Shown here one piece after another: positions 44,756-53,471 of a DNA stretch of 64,000 bases. The DNA is taken from NCBI GenBank assembly GCA_944349335.1, contig CALVMW010000001.1, positions 487,671 through 551,670 on the forward strand. The letters run 5' to 3'. The position numbers and the translations under genes are program-made. This DNA is from an uncultured Bacilli bacterium (lineage in GTDB: Bacteria > Bacillota_I > Bacilli_A > RFN20 > CAG-288). The notes below the pieces were generated by a model, which saw only the letters and a list, made by a program, of their open reading frames with translations, ran no database searches and was not told the DNA's origin. Position 1 is the first letter of the stretch, and each line of letters starts with the position of its first letter.

Positions 44756-46429
44756 ATGTCTACTTACAAAGATTTAGCTGAACTTATCTTCCCCGACGTC
44801 AAAAAAACTATCAAAGATTTAGAAAAACAATATCCGCCAAGAGATTTAAAAGAAGGTGCTTATGTCACACGTTTTGCTCCTTCACCTACAGGTTTTTTAC
44901 ATACTGGTTCACTTTTTACTGCTCTTATCGCCTATCGCTTTGCTAAACAAACTGGTGGTGTTTATTTTTTCCGTTTAGAAGATACTGATCAAAAACGTGA
45001 AATCAAAGGAACTGGAGAAGATTTAGTAAACCAATTACAAGTTTTTGGTATCAAGTCTGATGAAGGATATATGGGTGATCATGAAGAAGGAAATTATGGT
45101 CCTTATCAGCAATCAAAAAGAGCTGATATCTACAAAATAGTTATCAAAGAACTTCTTAAGAAAGGACGCGCATATCCTTGCTTCTGCACTAAGGAAGAGC
45201 TTGATCAATTAAGAGAAGTTCAAAATGCTAATAAAGTTATCCCAGGTTATTATGGTGAATACGCTAAATGTCGCCATTATTCTATCGATGAACAGATTGC
45301 TCTAATCAAAGAAGGAAAACCGTATGTTATCCGCTTTAAGAGCAAAGGTAATCATCTTAATCATGTCAGAGTTCATGATGAGATAAGAGGCGATATGGAT
45401 TTAAGCGAAAATGATCAGGATATTGTAATCTTAAAATCTGATGGTTTACCTACCTATCACTTTGCTCATCTTGTAGATGACCATTTTATGAGAACTAACC
45501 TTATCACTAGAGGTGAAGAATGGATCTCTTCTCTTCCTATCCATATCGAATTATTTGATACTATGGGATGGGCTAGACCAAAATATGCTCATCTTCCTGT
45601 CATTATGGTTAACGATGCTGAAACTAATAATCGCCGTAAACTTTCAAAAAGAAAAGATAAAGAAGCTGCAACAAGTTATTTCCTTGAGAGCGGTTATCCT
45701 ATCAAAGGTTTTATTGAATATCTATTAACCATTGCTAATTCTGATTTTGAGGCATTCCTTTTAAATAACCCTAAAGCTGACATCGATACATTTAACCTTT
45801 CATTTGAAAAATTCTCTTTAGATGGAGCTCTTTTTGACTTACCAAAACTCAATAATATTTCAAAAGAAGTCTTAGCTAATATGGATAAAAAGACTTTTAC
45901 TGACCAATGCTTAGATTATGCGAAAAAATATAATTCCGAACTTTATGAATTAATCAATAAAGATCGTGATTATTTTGAAAGTATTATCAATATTGAAAGA
46001 GAACAAGAAAAACCTCGTAAAGATTATGAGAAATTTTCTGATGTCCTTCCGAAAATTCTTTTCTTCTATCCTGACCACTATGATCAGCTTATCAAAAATG
46101 AACTTCCCTTTAATGAATTTATTAAAAAAGATGTTATTATCGAACTCTTAAAAGATATGAAAGAAAATATCTCTTTAGATACAGATGAAAACACCTGGTT
46201 TAATAAAATGAAAGAGATCGGAAAACAACATAACTTTGCTGATGATCGCAAAGAATATAAAAAGAATCCTCAAGCTTATAATGGTTGGTATGCAGATGCT
46301 ATCTCTATCTTACGTATTGCTATCTGCGCTTCCACTCAATCCCCTAAACTCTATGATGTTTTAAAAATTCTAGGTTTAGAAGAAATAAGAAGAAGGATTG
46401 ATAGTGTAGTCGCTAAATTACAAGGTTGA
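44756..46429 (+). CDS. gltX: Glutamyl-tRNA synthetase
   Basis: Charges tRNA-Glu, and probably tRNA-Gln when an amidotransferase route is used. Class I signatures are FAPSPTGFLHTGSL (HIGH region) and RRKLSKRKDK (KMSKS region). At 557 residues it is longer than the usual 480-500, partly in the C-terminal anticodon-binding part. AAAGGAG lies before the ATG. Confidence 0.93.
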   Translation: MSTYKDLAELIFPDVKKTIKDLEKQYPPRDLKEGAYVTRFAPSPTGFLHTGSLFTALIAYRFAKQTGGVYFFRLEDTDQKREIKGTGEDLVNQLQVFGIKSDEGYMGDHEEGNYGPYQQSKRADIYKIVIKELLKKGRAYPCFCTKEELDQLREVQNANKVIPGYYGEYAKCRHYSIDEQIALIKEGKPYVIRFKSKGNHLNHVRVHDEIRGDMDLSENDQDIVILKSDGLPTYHFAHLVDDHFMRTNLITRGEEWISSLPIHIELFDTMGWARPKYAHLPVIMVNDAETNNRRKLSKRKDKEAATSYFLESGYPIKGFIEYLLTIANSDFEAFLLNNPKADIDTFNLSFEKFSLDGALFDLPKLNNISKEVLANMDKKTFTDQCLDYAKKYNSELYELINKDRDYFESIINIEREQEKPRKDYEKFSDVLPKILFFYPDHYDQLIKNELPFNEFIKKDVIIELLKDMKENISLDTDENTWFNKMKEIGKQHNFADDRKEYKKNPQAYNGWYADAISILRIAICASTQSPKLYDVLKILGLEEIRRRIDSVVAKLQG

Positions 46430-47790
46430 TGACTAAAACAAAACATAAAAAACTTATCCGTTCTTTACTCAACGTCTTCTTAATTTTCATCATTACAATT
46501 TTAGCTATCTATTACATCTTAAAAGATGATCCCCAGAAAACCTTTTCTCTTTTCAAACAGGTTAATCTTTACTATGTAATTCTTTCATTTGTCCTCTTTT
46601 TTATAACTGTTATCATCGAAGGTTTCATTCTCTTTTTTGAAGGAAGGTTATTTAATAAAGAGTATAGCTATAAAGATGGCTTAATAAATTCGATCACCTC
46701 CTCTTTTATGACTGTCCTTTATAAGTCTGCTTCCTTTGTAATCCAAGGATATACTTATTCTAAACAAGGTATCGATAAGTCGACATCTGCCTCTTTAGCA
46801 ACTATGCGCTTTTTAATATATCAAGCTGCATTTACTATCTTTTCAACAGTCATGGTATTTATCGGCTACAATTATGTAAAAGATATCCCTATCGAATTAT
46901 TAGGTGGAATAAAAATCCTTACTTTTGCTATCATAGGACTCATCATCGCACTCGCTTTTCTCATATTTTTAATAACGATAGCCTTCTCGACAACTATTCA
47001 TCAGAAAGCGATATCATTCTTCGTAAATATACTATATAAAATAAAACTAATTAAAAACCCTGAAGAACGTAAATATAAGTATTTTCTTACATTAGCAACT
47101 TATAAAGTTAATTTAAAAAGTATATTTAAACATAAAACTGCTCTCTTCTTTTTAGTAATCTTAGATATATTAAAAATAGCTCTTTTAACTTCTCTTCCCT
47201 ATTTTGTCTTTCTATCTTTTAATATACCTTCTTCATCATTAGATTTTCTTTCAATATTTTCTGGTAACTCTTATTTATCTCTCATATCTTCTTTTTTAAT
47301 AGTCGGTGCCCCCGAAGTCGGTTTTCAAAGTATTTTTTCTACTTTAATCAGTATCGACAATATATCTAATTACGTTTCAGCTAGCAACTTATTATGGAGA
47401 ACTATTACTTTTTATACTCCTCTTATCTTTGGTGGTATCAGCTTTGTATTATATAAGGGAAAAAGAACAAGATTACTCTTATCAGATACAAAAACTCTAT
47501 TTGATATCGTACCTTTATATCCTACCTTTTCACCGATTAAAATTGATTTATTAGATATAAATGGAGTTGAAATATCTTTTAAAGAATTAAGAGAAGAAAT
47601 ATCTCAAAGAGATAAAGTAAAAACTATATATAATATAGATAGCTCATTAACTGAGCAGAAAAAAGTTTTAGCTGATGTCTATAAAGAAGCTCAGAAACTA
47701 AAAAAGCACACTATCAACAAAGAAGTAGATATTGAATTAAATAAAGTGATCAACAAAGAGAAAAAAGATGAAAATAGGAATATTCACTGA
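46426..47790 (+). CDS. Flippase-like membrane protein (LPG synthase TM / YbhN family)
   Basis: A 454-residue protein with seven to eight helices matching the membrane half of MprF-like and YbhN proteins, with no aminoacyl-transferase domain. Seen are YVILSFVLFFITVIIEGF and the FLIVGAPEVGFQSIF loop, which takes the place of the PGGIG-type motif. A charged cytoplasmic tail of about 90 residues follows. It overlaps gltX by 4 bp and the glycosyltransferase by 23 bp, so it likely moves the glycolipid that this enzyme makes. Confidence 0.75.
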   Translation: MMTKTKHKKLIRSLLNVFLIFIITILAIYYILKDDPQKTFSLFKQVNLYYVILSFVLFFITVIIEGFILFFEGRLFNKEYSYKDGLINSITSSFMTVLYKSASFVIQGYTYSKQGIDKSTSASLATMRFLIYQAAFTIFSTVMVFIGYNYVKDIPIELLGGIKILTFAIIGLIIALAFLIFLITIAFSTTIHQKAISFFVNILYKIKLIKNPEERKYKYFLTLATYKVNLKSIFKHKTALFFLVILDILKIALLTSLPYFVFLSFNIPSSSLDFLSIFSGNSYLSLISSFLIVGAPEVGFQSIFSTLISIDNISNYVSASNLLWRTITFYTPLIFGGISFVLYKGKRTRLLLSDTKTLFDIVPLYPTFSPIKIDLLDINGVEISFKELREEISQRDKVKTIYNIDSSLTEQKKVLADVYKEAQKLKKHTINKEVDIELNKVINKEKKDENRNIH

Positions 47791-48937
47791 TACTTATTAT
47801 CCAGATATTAATGGTGTAGCTAGTGCTACTATGATGCAAAAAGAAATCTTAGAAAAGCATGGTCACCAAGTAGTAATTGTTACTACTGGTTTAAATAAGC
47901 AAAAAAAAGTAACTTTTGAAGATGGAATATTAAGGATACCTGGTCTTCCTCTGAAATTTATTTATAACTATCGTCTTGCTTTTTTCTTTTCTAAAGGAGC
48001 ATATGATATTTTAAAAAAGATGAATTTTGATATCATCCACGTCGAACAAGAATTCGGAATATCACTTTTTGGAAGAATCTGTTCAAAAATATTTGATACT
48101 CCGTTAGTCTATACTTATCATACTAATTATAGCGACTATTCAAAAATGTTTACAAAAGGAAGAAAAGTTCCCGATAATATCTATAAAAATACTGTTAAAT
48201 TTTTAACTAGAAAAATAACTGAAAATAAAAATCTTATAGTTACTCCTTCTTATAAATCTAAGTCAATTTTAAGAAGTGCTGGAATTAATAAACATATTTA
48301 TGTCATACCAAACGCTATCGATCTAGAAGACTACCTTAAAGAAATAACACAAGAAGATAAAAATAAATTTTATGAATACTATAACTTACCTAAAAATAAA
48401 AAACTTCTGCTTTATTTAGGTAGAATAGGTGTTGAAAAGAATATAGATGAAGTCATCGCTATCTTTAAACTTTATCAAAAAGAAAAAGATGATGCTGTTC
48501 TTCTCATAGTCGGAGATGGACCTTACAAAAATGAACTTATCAAAAAATATGGTGAGGATAAAAACATCTATTTTGTAAATAAGATCCCACATCAAAAAAC
48601 ACCAATTTTTTACAAGATGGCTGATATATTTCTCAATGCTTCTACTTCCGAAACGCAAGGCTTAACTTACATTGAAGCTGCTACATCAGGTGCTATTATT
48701 TTAGCTAAATATGATTTTAATCTTGATACAGTTATTCAGCATAATAAAACAGGTTTCTTCTTTGATACTATTGAAAATGGCAAAGAAACATTAAAAAGAA
48801 TTCTCTCTTTAAGTGATGATAAAAAAAATATAATCAGGAAGAATGCTCAAGAAAATTGCTTGTCATTATATAGTGAAGATAATTATTATCAAGAGGTGAT
48901 GGATGTCTACAATAAAGCCCTCAGAGACAACTTATAA
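47768..48937 (+). CDS. GT4 glycosyltransferase, diacylglycerol glucosyltransferase-like
   Basis: A 389-residue GT-B enzyme. The start KIGIFTDTYYPDINGVASAT, PLVYTYHTNYSDYSKMF and the donor motif SETQGLTYIEAATSG (E-x7-E) resemble 1,2-diacylglycerol 3-alpha-glucosyltransferases such as the Acholeplasma MGlcDAG synthase. It would make membrane monoglucosyldiacylglycerol from UDP-glucose, which the downstream galU can supply. Acceptor specificity is inferred. Confidence 0.8.
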   Translation: MKIGIFTDTYYPDINGVASATMMQKEILEKHGHQVVIVTTGLNKQKKVTFEDGILRIPGLPLKFIYNYRLAFFFSKGAYDILKKMNFDIIHVEQEFGISLFGRICSKIFDTPLVYTYHTNYSDYSKMFTKGRKVPDNIYKNTVKFLTRKITENKNLIVTPSYKSKSILRSAGINKHIYVIPNAIDLEDYLKEITQEDKNKFYEYYNLPKNKKLLLYLGRIGVEKNIDEVIAIFKLYQKEKDDAVLLIVGDGPYKNELIKKYGEDKNIYFVNKIPHQKTPIFYKMADIFLNASTSETQGLTYIEAATSGAIILAKYDFNLDTVIQHNKTGFFFDTIENGKETLKRILSLSDDKKNIIRKNAQENCLSLYSEDNYYQEVMDVYNKALRDNL

Positions 48938-49700
48938 GATAGAAGATAGTTATCTAAAAAATAAAGAATGCCACCTTTTAATCAATAATGTAGAATATAT
49001 AATAACTATTTCTGATTATACAGAATACCTTTTTTATAAAGGTAAAGAGATAACTTTAAAAGATATAGAATTGATCAGTTCTTTAGCTAAGGAATTTACA
49101 TATAAAAAATATCTATCGAGACTTCTAGCTAATAAAAGATATACCATCTATGAAATAAGCAATAAACTAAAAAAGAAATTCCTCTTATCAAAAAAGGAGA
49201 TTGATAAACTTTTAGATTCTTACATAAACTCAAAGATTTTAGATGATAAGGCTTATGCTATTGATTATATTGAGAGCAATAATCATAAATATGGAAGAAA
49301 GAGACTTCTTTCTGAACTTAAAAAGAAAGGAATTAGTGAGAATATTTTAAATTCCCAAGAAGTTTTAAATAGCATCGATGATACTATCGATGAAGAAGTC
49401 ATTATTAAACTAGAAAAAAGATATCGTTCACTTCCTTTTAATAAAAGATGTGAAAAAATTAAAGAGATTCTCTATAAAAGAGGATTTATAACAAGTGAAA
49501 TAAATAAAATTAAAATAATAGATACGGCAAAAAATGATAGTTCTCTTCTAATAAAAGAAGCAAAAAAATGTTATAATGCAATAGCAAGTAAAAAGGTTGA
49601 TAAAGAGAAGATGAAATCTCTATTTACCACAAAGTTACTTCGAAAAGGCTTTTCTTACGAAGAGATTATAAAATTGAAAGAGGAATATTTTAATGATTAA
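48903..49700 (+). CDS. recX: Regulatory protein RecX
   Basis: A 265-residue RecX, modulator of RecA filaments. The three-helix repeats are visible: KYLSRLLANKRYTIYEISNKL, DDKAYAIDYIESNNHKYGRKRLLSELKKKG and later KLLRKGFSYEEI. Overlaps the glycosyltransferase by 35 bp; AGAGGTG precedes the ATG inside that gene. RecA is not in the window. Confidence 0.85.
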   Translation: MSTIKPSETTYKIEDSYLKNKECHLLINNVEYIITISDYTEYLFYKGKEITLKDIELISSLAKEFTYKKYLSRLLANKRYTIYEISNKLKKKFLLSKKEIDKLLDSYINSKILDDKAYAIDYIESNNHKYGRKRLLSELKKKGISENILNSQEVLNSIDDTIDEEVIIKLEKRYRSLPFNKRCEKIKEILYKRGFITSEINKIKIIDTAKNDSSLLIKEAKKCYNAIASKKVDKEKMKSLFTTKLLRKGFSYEEIIKLKEEYFND

Positions 49701-50637
49701 AGATCTGATTGAAAAAGAAGGACCCGTCAATTCTATTTTTATGATAAAAAGTGCCGTTAAAGCAACTAGTAGCACTGGTGCTTTTTATCTCTCTATCGTC
49801 CTACAAGATATGTCAGGTACTTTAGATGCAAAGATGTGGCAGATTACCGAAGGTGACATAGAATTAGCAAAACCTGGTACCTTAGTACGCATTGAAGGAA
49901 TAATGCTTAATTATAAAGGTCATCCTCAATTAAAAATCAATTCATTAGATTTAGTATATGATGATACTATTGATATCTCTAAATATGTCCCTGTTGCCCC
50001 TATTAAAATTGAAGATTTAAAAGTCACTTTAGCTGACTATATTAATATGATTGAAGATAGTGACTTAAAAACTCTTGTCGAGAAAGTCATCAATACTAAC
50101 TATGAAAAATATACAACCTACCCCGCAGCAGTCAGCATACATCACGCATATTATGGTGGAATCCTTTACCACTCTCTTTCAATATGTAAAATGGCACTAG
50201 ATATGTGTGATCACTATCCTTTCTTATCTAAAGATTATATGATTGCTGGATCTTTACTTCACGATATCGGTAAAATTTATGAATTATCTGGAACAAGAGC
50301 AACCACTTACACTACTGAAGGTAATCTTTTAGGTCATATCGCTTTAGGTGCAATGATTGTCTACCACGAAGGTAAAAAATTACATACTGATAGTGAAAAA
50401 TTAGAGGTCCTTGTTCATATGATTCTCTCACATCATGGAGAACAAGAGTTTGGTTCTCCCAAAACTCCTCTAACAAGAGAAGCCTATACTCTCCACGTCC
50501 TCGACAATTTAGATGCTAAACTTGACTGTATCAATAATTACTATAAAGGTGTTGAAGAAGGTCAATTAACTTCTAGAATCCCTTGGATGGATAATAATAT
50601 GTTCTATAAGCCATATAAAACAAAGAAAGGAGAATAA
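49693..50637 (+). CDS. yhaM: 3'-5' exoribonuclease YhaM
   Basis: A 314-residue nuclease with an N-terminal OB fold (TGAFYLSIVLQDMSGTLDAKMW) and an HD domain: His in SIHHAYYGGILYHSL, HD pair in LLHDIGKIYEL, and HHGEQEFG later. This matches YhaM, an RNA-processing exonuclease of Gram-positives. Overlaps recX by 8 bp. Confidence 0.92.
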   Translation: MIKDLIEKEGPVNSIFMIKSAVKATSSTGAFYLSIVLQDMSGTLDAKMWQITEGDIELAKPGTLVRIEGIMLNYKGHPQLKINSLDLVYDDTIDISKYVPVAPIKIEDLKVTLADYINMIEDSDLKTLVEKVINTNYEKYTTYPAAVSIHHAYYGGILYHSLSICKMALDMCDHYPFLSKDYMIAGSLLHDIGKIYELSGTRATTYTTEGNLLGHIALGAMIVYHEGKKLHTDSEKLEVLVHMILSHHGEQEFGSPKTPLTREAYTLHVLDNLDAKLDCINNYYKGVEEGQLTSRIPWMDNNMFYKPYKTKKGE

Positions 50638-50638
50638 G

Positions 50639-51511
50639 ATGAAAAAGATTACAAAAGCTATCATTCCGGCTGCTGGATTAGGTACAAGATTTTTACCTGT
50701 TACTAAATCGCTTCCTAAAGAGATGCTTCCGATCATCGATACTCCTAATATCTATTACATCATTAAAGAAGCGGTCTTAGCTGGTATTACTGATTTCCTC
50801 ATCATTGTTTCTAGAAATAAAACAGCTATCGAAGATTTTTTTGACATCAATTACGAATTAGAAATGAGGTTAAAAAACTCGGGTAAAGAAAAAGAATTAG
50901 AGATGATTCATGAGGTAGCAAATATTGCTAATATTCAATACGTTCATCAAAAAGAACCTGCTGGATTAGGTGATGCTATTCTTTATGGTGAATCTTTTAT
51001 CGGTGACGATGATGCTTTTGCTGTCTTATTAGGTGATGATCTTATCTCATATGAAGAAAAATCCGCTATCGGAGAATTAATTGACGCCTATAATAAAACT
51101 CAAGGTACTATCTTAGGTTGCAAAGAAGTTCCCTTAGAGATGACTAAAAAGTATGGTATAGTCACACCTAAAGATGATCCTTCTAAAGAAATATTTGAAA
51201 TTAAAGATATGGTTGAAAAACCTAAAGAAAATCCACCATCTAATATTGCAGTTTTAGGTCGCTATATTTTACCTAATGAAATTTTTAAAATCTTAAAAGA
51301 AACAAAGATCGGTGTAGGTGGAGAATTGCAGCTGACTGATGCTATAAAAAATAGTCTAAATAATCGCTCTTGCTACGCATGTAAGTTTACTGGTGAAAGA
51401 TACGATATCGGCGATAAATTTGGATATATTAAAGCAACTATCGACTACGCATTAAAAAGAGATGATTTAAAAAATAAAGTCTTAGAATATTTACAACAAC
51501 TTTTAAAATGA
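50639..51511 (+). CDS. galU: UTP-glucose-1-phosphate uridylyltransferase
   Basis: Makes UDP-glucose. The 290 residues hold the nucleotide loop PAAGLGTRFLPVTKSLPKEM, LLGDDLI and VGGELQLTDAI with GERYDIGDKFGY. UDP-glucose serves GalT, glycolipid and glycan synthesis. Starts one base after yhaM stop; AAAGGAG precedes. Confidence 0.96.
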   Translation: MKKITKAIIPAAGLGTRFLPVTKSLPKEMLPIIDTPNIYYIIKEAVLAGITDFLIIVSRNKTAIEDFFDINYELEMRLKNSGKEKELEMIHEVANIANIQYVHQKEPAGLGDAILYGESFIGDDDAFAVLLGDDLISYEEKSAIGELIDAYNKTQGTILGCKEVPLEMTKKYGIVTPKDDPSKEIFEIKDMVEKPKENPPSNIAVLGRYILPNEIFKILKETKIGVGGELQLTDAIKNSLNNRSCYACKFTGERYDIGDKFGYIKATIDYALKRDDLKNKVLEYLQQLLK

Positions 51512-52110
51512 AACGATATACTTTCTTTATCTACTTAAAAAATGAAGAAGCTAAGATAAATAGAACCATTAAGATCGATGACTACAATCTCAATTTTTTA
51601 GCTTATTCAATCATGATCGCTTTTAATTCTCAATGTGATGCACTATATTCTTTTATTATTAAAGATATTCGATATGTTTCAAGAATCGATTATCCTCTAG
51701 CCCATTCTCTAGATGAACGCTATAAAAAAGATGAAGAATACATTTTATCATCTCTGCACTTACACATCGGAGATTCTTTTATTTTTAACTACGGAAAAAA
51801 TGAATGGTTTTCTTTCATTATAAAAGTTATAAATATTGAAGATTGTGAAGAAAAAGAACTCCCCAATATTATTGATGGCAAAGGTTATGGAATCTATGAA
51901 TTAAATCCGTTACTTTTAAAATATTATTTAGAAGTAGATGATGATTATCTTTATTCACCAAAACTAAAAAGAAAAGTAAAAAGAGAAGATTATCTACCTT
52001 TTAATTTTGATGATTGCGACATTGCTAAAATAAACGAAAAAGTTAAACAAGACCTCAATAAAATAGCTTCATTTTATTCAAGTCAAAAAGAAATGTTACC
52101 TGCATATTAA
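51508..52110 (+). CDS. pRiA4b ORF-3-like domain protein
   Basis: A 200-residue protein of the PF07929 type: a beta start YTFFIYLKNEEAKINRTIKI, the helix DYNLNFLAYSIMIAFNSQ, the aromatic IGDSFIFNYGKNEWFSFII strand pair and KGYGIYELNPL. The family occurs on plasmids and beside transposons but also on chromosomes; its function is unknown. Overlaps galU by 4 bp. No sign of a mobile element here. Confidence 0.7.
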   Translation: MKRYTFFIYLKNEEAKINRTIKIDDYNLNFLAYSIMIAFNSQCDALYSFIIKDIRYVSRIDYPLAHSLDERYKKDEEYILSSLHLHIGDSFIFNYGKNEWFSFIIKVINIEDCEEKELPNIIDGKGYGIYELNPLLLKYYLEVDDDYLYSPKLKRKVKREDYLPFNFDDCDIAKINEKVKQDLNKIASFYSSQKEMLPAY

Positions 52111-52119
52111 GGAGGAAGT

Positions 52120-53259
52120 ATGGATAAAAAAATCATTTTAACTGCTGATAGGCCTACTGGAAAACTACATATTGGTCACTACGTTGGTTCACTTAAAAGA
52201 AGAGTAGAACTTCAAAATGAAGGTAACTATGATGAACTTTATATCATGATTGCAGACACCCAAGCTCTCACCGATAATTTTAAAGACCCGATGAAAGTTA
52301 AGGATAACGTGATCGAAGTTGCCTTAGATTATTTAAGTTGTGGTATCGACCCTACAAAATCAACTATATTTATCCAATCACAAATCCCCGAATTATTTGA
52401 ACTTACAACCTATTTTCTCGACTTAGTAACTCTCTCTCGTCTTGAAAGAAATCCAACAGTTAAAACTGAAATGAAAACTAAAGATTATGATACTTCTATC
52501 CCTGTCGGATTTTTATGTTACCCAGTTTCTCAATCTGCAGATATCGCTTTATTTGATACATCGATTGTTCCTGCTGGAGAAGATCAATCTCCCATGATTG
52601 AACAATGCCAGGAATTAGTTCATAAATTTAACTCATTATATGGTGAGACTTTAGTTTCACCGACTATTATGCTTCCTGAAAATAATTCATGCCGTCGCTT
52701 ACCTGGTATTGATGGAAAAGCAAAGATGAGTAAGTCACTAAATAATTGTATTTATCTTTCTGATGATGAAACAACAGTCAATAAGAAAGTAATGTCCATG
52801 TATACTGATCCAGAACATTTAAAAATTACTGATAAAGGTCATACTGAAAACAACCCTGTTTTTATCTATCTTGACGCTTTTGCTACTGATGAAGATTTTA
52901 AAACATATTTACCTGAATATAAAAATTTAGCAGCTTTAAAAAAGCATTATGAAGATGGTGGATTAGGTGATACAACAGTTAAAAAATTCTTAGCTAAAGT
53001 ATTAAATGCTAAGCTAGAACCCATCAGAAATAGACGTTACGAGCTTGAAAAAGATATTGCGAGCGTTTATAACATCTTAGACGAAGGAAATAAAAAAGCT
53101 AGAGAGCACGCTAAGAAAACAATCACAAGAATAAGAAGAGCGCTTAAGATCGATTACTTTAGTGATAATACTTTTGTAACAAAGCAACAAAAAAGATTTA
53201 ATAACGAGCATAAAAAGAGAGAAGAATACCTTGCTTACCTTGCGAAAACTCGCAAGTAA
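52120..53259 (+). CDS. trpS: Tryptophanyl-tRNA synthetase
   Basis: Charges tRNA-Trp. Class I signatures: PTGKLHIGHYVGSL and KMSKSLNNCIYL; 379 residues, the slightly longer TrpS class. AAGGAGG precedes the ATG. There is no T-box leader because it lies inside the operon from 43686. All tryptophan codons seen in the window are TGG. Confidence 0.95.
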   Translation: MDKKIILTADRPTGKLHIGHYVGSLKRRVELQNEGNYDELYIMIADTQALTDNFKDPMKVKDNVIEVALDYLSCGIDPTKSTIFIQSQIPELFELTTYFLDLVTLSRLERNPTVKTEMKTKDYDTSIPVGFLCYPVSQSADIALFDTSIVPAGEDQSPMIEQCQELVHKFNSLYGETLVSPTIMLPENNSCRRLPGIDGKAKMSKSLNNCIYLSDDETTVNKKVMSMYTDPEHLKITDKGHTENNPVFIYLDAFATDEDFKTYLPEYKNLAALKKHYEDGGLGDTTVKKFLAKVLNAKLEPIRNRRYELEKDIASVYNILDEGNKKAREHAKKTITRIRRALKIDYFSDNTFVTKQQKRFNNEHKKREEYLAYLAKTRK

Positions 53260-53261
53260 GC
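53233..53261 (+). terminator. Hairpin at the trpS stop (weak terminator)
   Basis: A 12-bp stem with one bulge (GCTTAC-CTTGCGA with TCGCAAGTAAGC) spans the trpS stop codon. No T tract follows directly, so it may be an attenuator-like or 3'-protective hairpin. Confidence 0.4.
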
Positions 53262-53361
53262 GATTTCAAGAGTTTTAAATTAAATGTCGTGAATCTTATT
53301 TATTTACCACATTTTTCATAAAAAATAACAAAATAACTTCATTTTTTACGTTTAATTTTCT

Positions 53362-53375
53362 TGCAAGCGCTTTCT
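53362..53375 (+). promoter_or_regulatory. cre-like site upstream of the lipoprotein gene
   Basis: TGCAAGCGCTTTCT matches the cre consensus core AAGCGCTTTC strongly (12 of 14 positions of TGWAANCGNTNWCA). It lies about 97 bp before ATG 53472. Confidence 0.5.
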
Positions 53376-53471
53376 TTTTCTATGGTAAAGAAACCTCTTA
53401 ACTAAAAAATTTTTTAGTGTAAAAAAGCAGTTTATTTATAATTTTTATAAATTGAAAGGGGGTCTTCACCT

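Noticed and set aside
51508-52110. Plasmid or transposon remnant because of the pRiA4b-like domain
   Set aside because: No transposase, terminal repeats or composition change; the gene is coupled to galU within a housekeeping operon.
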